Source: Blastomussa wellsi
Taxonomy: Eukaryota > Cnidaria > Anthozoa > Scleractinia > Plerogyridae
NCBI GenBank assembly: GCA_947652115.1
Contig: OX393566.1
Coordinates: 25,362,307 to 25,426,306 of the forward strand
Reading direction: 5' to 3'
DNA: 64,000 nt
Shown here: positions 27,064 to 39,000 of the stretch, in pieces
Numbering within the stretch: position 1 is the stretch's first letter
Layout of the letters: the number at the start of each line of letters is the position of its first letter
The notes under the pieces: generated by a model
What the model was told of the DNA's origin: nothing
The model's input: only the letters and a program-made list of their open reading frames with translations
The model's database searches: none
Position numbers and translations under genes: made by a program

Positions 27064-30000
27064 TCATAATTGTTTCCTGTAGAAGTATGCTTTGCCTCGA
27101 AGATGGAAACCGAATACCGTGAACCCGGGCGAAATCCAATTGGTGAAACTGCTATGAGCGTCAAAATGCACTTTCTCGTGATTTACCCCCATCAGCACTA
27201 TTTCAAGGCATTTGACTTTCCTCCGGTCAATAAGTTCAAACGTCGAACCGCTAACATGGTTGAGAAGAAATCCCGCTTTATCCACAGAAAAATACATTTT
27301 TCCATCTTGGTACGTTATGATCACTCTGCGTATCGTGGGTACATCATTTGTGTAAAACTCTCCTAAATATGGAGCTGCCTTCTGTTCTGGGATATTTGGC
27401 TGTTGCTGTAGATTGAAAAGTAACAATCATTATCGTAATTCTCTCTTATCATCATCATCATCATCATCATCACCACCACCATCATCATCATCATCATTTC
27501 CTTTTCCCTAGTTGGGAAATAGGGTTTTAAACCCAATGGCCTAGTAAACGTAGAATACCCTAGATTTCCTACCTTTGAGGTTTGTTTTCGTTTTTTTTTC
27601 AGATGTCTAAATTCACGTGAGATTACATAGGCTGTTCTTTTTTATCCACGAATAAGGCGAATGTTTTGCTATCATTTTTTAACTTAAGGAAGTGTTTGTA
27701 TAGGAGATTCTGCAATTGCTTGATTCGAAATAAAGATCCAGGGGCGTAGCGTCCATATACGCACGTGCGTACGTGCGTACAGCTGACATCTGAGAAAAAA
27801 ATGTTTTTGGAATTGCCTAAAAACGTTTTTCTCGTTAAATTTGCTAGCTGATAATTTCATATTTGGAATCAGGACAACTTGCATGAAAAGGAAAAGTCGG
27901 ACGGCCAAAGACTACAGGGCGAAGAACAGCGGAAAGAATTGCAAAGAGGAGGAGAGGACCAGCTGGGCAGCCAAAGTGAGGAGCACGGTACAAGAAAGGC
28001 AAGGCTGGAGATCAAGCGGCAGTTGTAACCTTGTGTGCCTCGTGGCGTGGTGAAAACTAACTTAATTTGTTCTGATCACCTGTATATCAAGCGCGGTGAG
28101 TTCTTGGTGAAATGCTGTCAACAGCTTGCTTGCTATTCCACCACAACATCCTTTGATAGTTCCTGTGTTGAAGATGTTGAATGCTGAAAAGAAAGAGATT
28201 CGATCAATGTTGCCAGCAATACACCAAAATTAAAAAAAAAGCTTTAAAAATCCAATTTTCATTTCAACTGTTTTTATGTGGAGACTCCGCCCCGAGGTCC
28301 AAACCCCCACGGTGACACTTTTATACAAGGGCGGATCCTGGATTTAATAAACTACCATATAGTTTCGTTTTCTTTTTTTACCAAATACAAGTTATATTAC
28401 AAAGCCGCATAACATCTCGGGGAGGGGAGGGGGCACTTCCTGTACCCTTTCCGCAGATCCGCCCCTGTTGGACGTCATTTTCTACCGAAAATATATGAGA
28501 TAGTTTGCAGCTCTCTAGAACTTCTAATTTAATTGGATCTTAATAGCACGCAGCTCTATTGTTTTAGGGCTAGGGTCCATTGTTACTGTTGTTTGTTTAT
28601 CATTTTTTTCAGCCAATACTCTCCCTTCTATGTACCCCTGGCCTCTGTTCGCGAGCTCAGCTTATTGTGGCTCCAGTCACCAAGGGTTTATAAATGGATA
28701 TGTATATTTATTATTACGGACGCAGTACATCATTTGTCCACTGTGATTTCTTGTTTTTTTTTTATCAAATTTTAAAAGGATAGAAAAATCTCACCTAATT
28801 TCAGATCAGGAAATAGATAGAGGTTTGATACATAGCCGTAGACGAAGCCATTTTTCATTCTTGCAAGATACCCATTCATGAGGTACATCTCCCATGGAGA
28901 TCCCATAAACTGCTTGCCGTCCAGGATAGACGCTATAATGGGAAAGAAGGTCGAACATATTATTATCTTTTTCATTGAGCTTTTATTTTATTTTGATCTC
29001 GGTTTTGCAAATTTTATTGTCAACAGATTGAGACATGCAACCAGTTGATAATCTTCTTTCTTTTATAAAGTTTGCCAAAGCCAATGCTGAAATATGATTG
29101 GTTGCGCTTCCGTACACTATCATTATTAATCATCGACTATTGAAAACATCGAAATCTGATTGGACGTGTATTTGACATTTTAGAGTCACAGTTAGGCTAA
29201 TATTCTACCTTTTAAAACCAGTTACCGTAAAGGACATAAAATCAGCGGAAATTGGTAACTGGTTTTTCGCAAGTCGGGATTGTTTTCTTCAACAAACTAA
29301 ACAGAAAGTGCAGTTCCTTACCTGGCGAGAAAAATTCTTCTGTCATGACAGGAGAAAGAAAATCATCTTCTTCCGTAGAGTTGAACAGTTTAATCTCCAA
29401 CTAGGAACAACAGCGGTAATAATCAGCTACAAATATCGCGTTTATAGATTACGTGGGCACATACATCGTTAATATATCATTTCATCTTGCAGGGTGTGTA
29501 TAACGGGGACAGAGAAACTGGTTAAATTTTGTGAAAAGGACTTGAAAGTTCGAAACTGAGATAGTGATGCCAGAAAACCGAGTGCGCGCAGTAACAGTTG
29601 GATGGTTACGGCCTTGAGGAAATCCCTTTCTGTTCGTATTCTATACGCGTGTATGTAGTAATATAGTAAAATTTTGGAAAAAGATAAAGTTTGACGCCTA
29701 TCTTAGCAACGACTTGATTGACATTTGATTCCCCCGTTGCCCGGCATTGCTATGTCTTCAAAGAAAAGTGCCAACTTTCTATCCGCAATTGGTGTGTACT
29801 TTAGTAGACTACACGGTGAATCTCCGCCCGAGAGGGGTATCTTTTTCTGACTGGAGGAAAAGCGAAAACTGCCTTCTCGACAAACCGAATGGTTGGGACC
29901 TTCACCTCCCTTGAGCATACCATTACATGACTATTGGTATTTGAGAAAAAACCACTTTATAAAGCAGCTTTTAGACATGCATAGAGGTCATATCTTAAAA

Positions 30001-33000
30001 ATTACAAAACACACCACGCGCCAGAAGCAAGAACTAGAGCCACGTTTGCACCGCATCATCACATTAGTGGTAAAGGGTCGTTAAGGTAAAGCAACTTTGT
30101 TAAAATACTGGTTGTTTTTCTGGTAGTTAGAGGCTTGAAGGGAAGTTCTCATGAAGAAAATGATATAAATTAACAAAGCCTAAATGAGAAAATATGTTGA
30201 ACTAAGGCCTATCAGACCCTGGGGAACTCCATATGAACGTGACAGGGATGGTCGTTGTGCTTAGCTGGGTTTTACTTCAAGTTTTCTGACCAACATCCAG
30301 ATTCTTTTATATGAGAATCTCGACCCCTCCCCCGGCAACCAGACCAGTGTCTCTTTTAAATTACTTATGATTACTTCACGGTGCCTCTGCATGATGCAGG
30401 ACGCCACGTTACAAAATATTTGAAAACAAGTAAAGTTACCTTCGCGATATCTGCTAACGAAGTGAACATTCCACCTGCCGGGTTTGCCCAGCCCCATTCA
30501 ATCGGATCGCGAGTTTTCTTGTGCAGGTACCCCACGGGGATTTTCCGCTTCAACCTGCAGAAATAAAGAGTCGATGAATAGGCCAGGTATCTTTTGTCTT
30601 ATTTTTTTGTTTGTGCACTATTTGAGACGTTTAATTAGCAGATAGTAAATAGAGACCGATCACTATTTATCGCGCGCCAGGGATGGATTGGAGTATTTCG
30701 ATTTGAAACCAGCCAATATTTTTGCTTCTGATAACCCCTCTCAGACAGCTACTATGTTTCATGCCGGTTTCATGTTTTATTTGTTCCACTTTACAGCATA
30801 ACTTTACTGACACTGTTTTCATAACGTTTTGGTTGAGATATGTCAATTCCATAAAAGTTATAATATATTACATGCCCTGCGGTAGTGTAGCAGCTCCCGT
30901 AAGCTTGTATTTCTACTGGCAGCAGTTGCTATTGTTTTAGGGGCTAGGGGCATTGCATGGGGCCGTGGAATGGAGGTCTGTTTTACGTGCACGTCAGCGA
31001 AATACCATTTTCCTTTTTGGACGTTGTTTTCATCAAGAAAATTTAACTCTACTCCATCTGCCATTACTGAGCGCGAAATTTTGTTTTCGCTTCAAACACC
31101 AGATCGAAGTTGCTGTTTATGCAGACGTCTCGGGGAGCAGACCTCTGTTTCAAACGCCAATCTTTAAACAACGTTTAAAAGAAGAATTTCAGGCCTGTAG
31201 GGAGGTGGATTGTGATGGGTGCGCTTGCACCTCCCAACACCCCACGGGCAGCGAAGGTCCACGCGCCTCCGGCGCTCCTTCGGTCCGTCTCCTCGTTGGA
31301 TCGCACCCTCCCGATAAAAACCTGGCTACGGGCCTGAATTGCCATATACCAAAGCCAGGATTGGAAGTGTCTGTCACCTCATTATCTACTGAAGTTTACT
31401 CACTCGGACGTTAACTTGAACCCCGAATCATTCATCCCCAGCGGATCAAAAATGTACTTCTGCATCCAGTCCTCGTAGGACGTGTTTTGAGAGAAGGCCA
31501 ATCCTCGCCCAAGGAGCGCAAAACCTAAATTGCTTCATGATAAACGTAGAACTATTGTCAATGATCTATTCAATATAGTAGACAGTCATTGTTGTCTAAA
31601 GAAAATCAGCGAATCTGGTGGTTCTCTCATAATTGCGCTATTTAAGAATTGGACTACGATCTAAGCTCGGGATTTCAATCGACTGCTAGCATAACTCACG
31701 TTCTCGGAGACCCAGTGTCAGTTAATCGGGGCGAAACGAAGTAAACTCGGCAAAACTCGGAGCGACGAAAGTTTTTTATGCAAGGATTGAAAACTTTCTT
31801 CCCTCCGCGGTTTGCCGAGTTTTCTTCGTTTCACCCCGATTAACTTAATTGTTCGCGGTTCAGTTTCTATCGGCTTTGATAGTTGACTCGGGTACTATCA
31901 ACCGACCAATGTCTAATAGTTGGCGAGGGGCGAAGCCAATCGATCTGAATAGCTGGCTTGCAACAAATCGTGTCCTAGAGATGGATCTAGGGAAGGGGTG
32001 CAGGGGATATGAACTCCCCCCACCCCTCGAGATGACCTGCGGCTTTCTAATATAACTAGCATTCTGCAAAAATTATGTGGTTTATTGGTGGCTACGCCAT
32101 TTCTTATTGTTCTCCTAAGAAAAGTGCTGGATCTAGCGCAATGTTTCCGCGAGCAAATTTTGTGAACAGATCAAACCCAACAACTTATCTGAAATGTAGG
32201 TACAAAATTTATCAGACCTGTAACTGACTTTGTTGCCTGGTTGAGCAATAAGAGTAAGGCTCTTTATTCGCTCCAACATGACAGTGTTGTTATGTGGACA
32301 AAGATTCGCCTCTTTCTTCGTTAAACATGGCGCTTCTCGTGGAAATCCAGACATATGAGAAACCATTTCCCTGAAAGAACAATTGAATAATGTACATGAA
32401 TTCTGTTGCAACACTAGTTGTATAACACTGTCACAAAGCTTCCAAAACAAGAAAAAAAAGAAAGTCGAGCCATTTTTAATTGCTCCTGGGACAGTTGCCG
32501 ATCGATCGATCGATCAATCAATCAATCGATCGATCGATCGATCGATCAATTAATCAATCAAACGATTAATCAATTACTCAATCAATTAATCGATCAAACG
32601 AGTAATCAATTACTCAATCAATTAATTAATTAGTCAGTCATGGATTCGGACGATCGATTACTCGATAATTTATTAGGTCTGTTGGTCAAACTATCGTTAG
32701 CTTGGTCAAAAGTTGTCTCAGACATTGTATAACTGTATGTCTCTGCATGTGTATGTATGTCTCCCGAAAAGTCCCTCAATCACTTCGACAACACATTCTC
32801 CACGCCATCGCTTAGGCTTCTGAAGTCATCAAGACGGCGCCGTGAAAGAGCTCTGGAGTCGAGAAAGTGCAACAGCATGCGCAGTGAACTAAAGTTAGAA
32901 AGCTGTGCTTTTGCCTTAAAGGACTCTAGTCGGCTACGCCTTGAAATCCGCACCATTTTCGACAGCATCGAAATTATGAAAATGTTTTGTGAAGCAAAAT

Positions 33001-36000
33001 CTCATTGCAACGTCGCTAACTCTCTTACTGGAAGCTTTTGTAGTTCCAAGACGATTTCTTTCGTGTTTACACTCTCCTTTTGAATTATTTGACCGAAAAT
33101 CCGTGTGTCAACAAAACAAGGCGTGGCCGCCGACTAGGGTCTTTTATTTTCACCTTAAATTGCACCAGCTACCTTAGTACAGTCTCGTGTGAGTTGAATG
33201 GATCCTGTATTGAAAATCGCGGCATATATTTCTTGAAAGGATCATCCAACGACTTAACCTTCTTCTCATGGTAAAGCTTGTAAAGCATCAACGCCTGCAA
33301 ACACAAAAAGTTGCCAGCAAAAATGCGACAAGTTCAGCTATAAGGTACTATTGTAGTGCCTGCTAGCCCAGACCCTGAGCTATCACTTCCGCGCGCCCTA
33401 TATAGGGGTTGAAGCCCCTATTGTTCAGCTCCTATATACGGCGTGCAGGAGGGAGACTCAGGGACTGTAGTAAGTGCCTGTGAGCAGGGACGCGCGCAAA
33501 AGGCGAATCGTTATTTCCAAACATGAAGCTTCCTTATACTAATTAAGGAAACCTTGCGTAGCTTTATAAGTTTTAGCACATTAAGAAATATTTATGATGA
33601 TGTTTTGCCACCTGATATCTAAAATGCAAATACACCTCAATAGTAGAATTTAAGGCAAGCCCTACATTGTGCCACGAGTATTTATACTCCAAGATGTTTT
33701 ATCTTAACTTGTGAAACTGCATCATGCGTGGTTCTTTATATCATGTTGACCTACACTCGCACTAAGCACCTTTTCTATCAACTTGGCGTGATGGTATACC
33801 TTTGTCAAGTATGTATGTGGAACTAGATGCGTTTTGGAAAAGATTAATTAATTATTCATTTTGTCACGAGAACTCTTGGTCAGGTAGGCCATTTACTTGC
33901 ATGGTTCCTGCGTGACACGGATCCTGCCTGATACTGCTAGAATGTCCAATTAATCGGTATGATTGTGGTGTGTGATGTGCATGTGATGTGATCTGCCTAC
34001 AACACTTGCAAGTTGTAGCCGCCACATGTGGAAGAAGTTGTTTATTCTCACCGTTAAAACTTTGGTAACACTTGCTACAGGAAACACTGTTCTGCTGGTT
34101 GGTTTTGGTGATTGAGGGTTTGATTGGTTCATTTTACCAAATGAACGTTCCCAAATAACTTGGTCCATGTAAACAACATTAGCCATTATAGACACCTAGA
34201 AGACAAATTCTCAAACTGATTAATAATTCATCACGTTAAAACAAAGGAAATCAGAACCGTAACCGTGGTTTGGAAATGTGATCTTAATTAGCATAGATTT
34301 TACGATTTTATTTCTTCGTTTTCTTCGTAGTTTTGGTTTAGATTGAGAAGATATATCAAACACTCGAGACAGTGTTTCATCACATTTCCAAACACCTCGA
34401 AGTTCGTCAAAAATACTCCGCTGCGCGTCGCGTCTTCTCGGTGTTTGGAAATGTGATGACACACTTTCTCTCGTGTTTGATATATTACTTAGACGACATT
34501 ACTCAAGGAAAGTTGGTTACCTATACTATCCAGTTCTTCAGTTCTTTTTCGCTATCCCAGGGAAATGAGTGGAGGTGGGGAGGTAGGGGGGTCCCATGTG
34601 AAAGGCCGGGATGAACGCTCGTTACATCGCCTACGGGGTGTAAATTACCAATATTGTTCTCACTTAGGGTTTTCAAGACAATACGGTACTGAATACTTTC
34701 TAGTCATGGTATATGGTAATCCCTGAGTTTTGATTGGTTTACAGGCCATGGTGTATGAGGTTTTATATAATAAGCCTAATTATGGACGCATTTTGATTGG
34801 TTCTTACGGCCTATGATCTACTAAAGGAAAGACGCACTGACGTTTATATTTTGTTTCTTTATTATATAAAACGGATAGACTCCATGTTGCTGTGCGTCTA
34901 TCCAGTAATAGACCACAAAAGACGTTAAAATGCGGTAAGAACATCAGTGACACACTAGGCTATCTCCTTGTGTGCCACTTTCTTGCTTTTAACACATTTT
35001 GACGTCACCAGTGATCTCTTACTGAACAGACGACGCATGGCAACATGGAATCTATTTGTTAAATATACCGTCGATGGACCTCAAATAAGGGAGCTCAAAT
35101 AAAACCAGGGACTGATCTATTCAATACTAAAAGTTCAGTGAAACTGACAGAAGGCATGGTTGCAAGACCAATTAATCATCGACTTTGACCCCCAGATTGG
35201 CATACTAATTCTATTTTTCTGTCTTACCGTATCATACTTGGCGTTCACCTTCTGCAATTGTTCTTCAATTTCCGACAAAGCATTTTGAATGCTTTTCGGT
35301 AAAGTGGTCAACCGAGCTGCTTTTGCTCGCACGGGACAGTTTGGTTTGGTCGGTGCAATAACTGTACCCTAAGGAACATTTAAACTTATTTTTAGTGCCA
35401 CTAACTCGTTCTTTTAATTTAGTCTAAGCAATTGGAGGAACCACAGGAGGGGGAAAGAGGGGGTTGTCTCTACAGAGGACACGGGGAGGCCTCTCCTGAA
35501 AGGGGTAATTTTTTCAGGCTAGGGATTTCACGGTTTGAAGTACGCAAAAGAACCGGGAAGGTGAAAACTTTCATTTTGGCATTTAAAAGCCCCCTTTATT
35601 ATTAAATTGGAGCCGGGGACTAAATAGAGGTATATGTACGAAAAAAATATGATATTATAGATGCGAAAGATGTGAAGGTTAAAAACGGAATTTTTCTAAC
35701 TATTTTTTTTAGATTATGTGATGAGTCTGAACCATATATTAAAGTGGGTAAGCTTCTGAAGAAACTGTGGTGCTGCGTCGGTGGGAAGTATAACAATATA
35801 ATTTGGTTTTATCAACTGGGTTGATAATGTCAATTGGCCACCGTAAAGAGATTCAAGAGCTGACGTTTCGAGCGTTAGCCCTTCGTCGCTCCGACGAAAT
35901 CGCTCTCTAATCTGTATCAATGTGGCCATATTGTTATTTAAGCAACGTAATTTTGGCGGAGCGCTAAAACAAGCAGCCGGCCGCCATAATGATTTATGCT

Positions 36001-39000
36001 TTGTATGCGTTTACGCATACTGAATTGGATTGCGCAGCTCTGTTAGCTATGTCATAAAACAAAATTATTTTAACAATTAAGTTCTATTAATTCCATGACG
36101 ACAACGAGTAGGAAGTAAAGAGGATATTAAAACAGGAAAACTCAGAGCTCACTTCGCTTTATCTAATTTATTTAGTACAATCGTTTGCCAGATATATTAT
36201 GTTAATAGACGTTATGCCTTCGCTGCAGTAATCTTTGAAATTATTTCACACTAGCTTGGATTCTTTGCATAAAGTTAGGTTTTATGCACACGAACAATAA
36301 GACTGTTTTTAAAATGCCGCGGACAAACCCGGGTACTACTTACCTCACGGGTGACCATGGTGACAAGAAAATGGAAAATATTCAGCTAGTGGTATGTATT
36401 AACAAATTCTCAATACTTACAAAGAAGCAATGTAAGTCAACCTGAGAGGAGAATTATAATTTTGAACTGAAGACTATTGAAGACTCACAAGCACTTTTAC
36501 TTGTGTTAATCGAAAGACAGAAAATTATTGTTAATTACATGGAACAATCATAACTCGGCATGCCGAAACATTTTCAGCATTCCATTTTTATTTGTTTTCT
36601 TGCAGTCGACAAATCTAACTAAGCCTTTTTGTAATATACTATATTTCGCTTTTCGAAATCTTCTCCCAGAATCAATACACTGAATACCGCTAATATGTGC
36701 GTTGAACACCTGCGCGGACTGGCCGGAATTCAGGGGAGCCCCCTCGGTTAAGTTTTGTCATTGTTAGTCACATGATCAGGTTGTGCAAAAAAAAAAAAAA
36801 AAAAAAACATGCATCATGTACGTTTCCATTGTGTTCTCGGAGTTCTCTAGGAAAATTGAACTTTAGTCCGAATTCTTGGTTTGAACTCGTTTAGATTCAC
36901 GTCGGCCAGTTGTTGCACTATGTAAGTTGGAAAACGAAATAAATTCACTACATGGCTGCTTTGAAAGGATTAATGGATTGCACTAGTTTTAAAAACACTG
37001 GCTGTCTCAGACAGTTGCCTCAGGGAGAAGGGTGATATATTTCGGCTCTAATAAGATGCAAATTGCTCTGAATAGGAGTATGAATGCTATTCTGTTGTCC
37101 AAATATTTAAAGTAGTATTCAGAATCATATTTCTATTATATTTAGTCTACCTTTAAAAAAGCCAAGGAAAGCTAGCTGCCTTATTTAAAGATCAAGGTCA
37201 TCGAATCTTGCCTTGATATGTTTCTTAATCTAATATTTCGTTTAATCGTCGATAATTGCATCTAGATAAAATTAAAACTGATGCTTTGCATCTCAATAAT
37301 TCAATATTGTTTTCTGCTTAAAAGCTAAAATCATGGAATAACAACCCTCATATTGCATATCATTCAAATTTAGTCAAATAGAAAGCTCGTGTCAAATGTT
37401 GTGGTGCTAATTTTGAAATGGGTTCAATACTTGACAGGTGCCTGTTGCTTTTCCACTTGTAGTATATTGGTTTCCTTGCGGGGTTCACAAAACAAACATT
37501 AGAATTTAATTTCGGTGCCGTTTGTCGCAAAATGGTGTAACTTCCGGAGTGAACAGTGATAAATGGAGTTATCTTCTTAAGTATTGTTTGCATATGACCC
37601 GCTTAGAAAATACATTTAATCTCAATAGAAGACAATGGTATTGACAACGTTGATTTCTAAACAAGCAATAATTTTAAACCATAATCGGGTTCTAGAAAAT
37701 AACGAAATTATCGCTGACCTTCGATGTAGATTCAAATATCGAATAATACCTTGGAAAGTCAATAAAAAACATTATTTTCTTAAATTTTGCCAACAAAATT
37801 ACAAGCTGAAATGCATGGATTATTTGCCCTTCTTTTTGGAAAATAAACTTTTCCGCGGAACGGCGAGTCCATTAACTTTTATTGTCGCTTCCTTCCTCAC
37901 ACGCAAATTTGCTTTTCAAAAGACCTGCTCATGGTCTGGCAGCCCAATGTAAATAGCAAAAGCTTTTTATTTTAAAATTGTGATCAAGCTGGCATTAAAA
38001 TCACTCTGCAAGGAAATTAACAACCGCTTTTAAAAAATAACCTTTTCACTGCTTTGGGAGTTACCAGCATTAAACTCTCTTTGAAAATTAATGCTGATTA
38101 TTTAGTAATTGCATTTCATTGCGAAACATACGGTTCTAACAGAAGCCTTACAAACACGTTAAAGAAATATTAACACTAAACATAAAACCGAGGCAGGTTA
38201 TGTCTTTTTTATTCTTGTATGCCTTTATTTACATGAATCTAACACTACCTCTGTATTGAAAACTTATAATGCCTTCATTAGAAAACAGCTGCAATTGCAA
38301 AGCAGGACATATAGAAGCAGTGTGCCAGCAAGTTGAAACACGTAGAGTGCATTTTCATTTAACATGCCTCTGTATGGCGCTTGTCTTTAACGAAACGCTT
38401 AATATCAGGTAAAATGTTAATAGTATATTTCATACTAAATCTAAAAGTGAAGCCCTTTGGCTTTTTACGCAGGAAATAATACTTAAAAGTGAGGAAAGAA
38501 AGCTAGGTGGCAAACAAAAATACAAATCCAAGAGCAAATGATCTATAAGGGTGTGTACAGATAAAACATTCATCTCGTTTTTTTAAGCCGATGTTCATTT
38601 TGAATTCTTACAAGTGTTTTTATCTTAAACTGATGTTCCCCACCTGTCCTTTCCAATTAAATGACGAAAACGAACTGTAACAGCAAAATCCACCCACTCA
38701 ACATGTTTCAATTTTTGGTAAATTACCAACGCAATTCGACAGTTCAAATGATAATCCGTCCAAGGATGTGTCGGACGAGTTCCACGGGGCGTTTACGGAT
38801 AATTTAGTTTGTAGTGACAACCAAAACGAGCGGATTATTCGGCGACGAGTCGAGAGACCACTTTAAAATGCGTACCTGCGTGCTGGAGTGAGGTGCAAAA
38901 TACTTATTATCAATAATAGCAGAAGATAGTACATACCCGTTATCACTGATGTTTGTTGAAATTTAGATTTCTTTTTTAAAAGAATTAAACTTACCAGTGT

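Noticed and set aside
30953..31414. 153-codon plus-strand frame
   Set aside because: It overlaps exon 7 of gene B on the opposite strand, has no domain, and lies partly in repeat sequence.
32418..32633. Frame rich in SIDQLINQ repeats
   Set aside because: It is translated tetranucleotide repeat.
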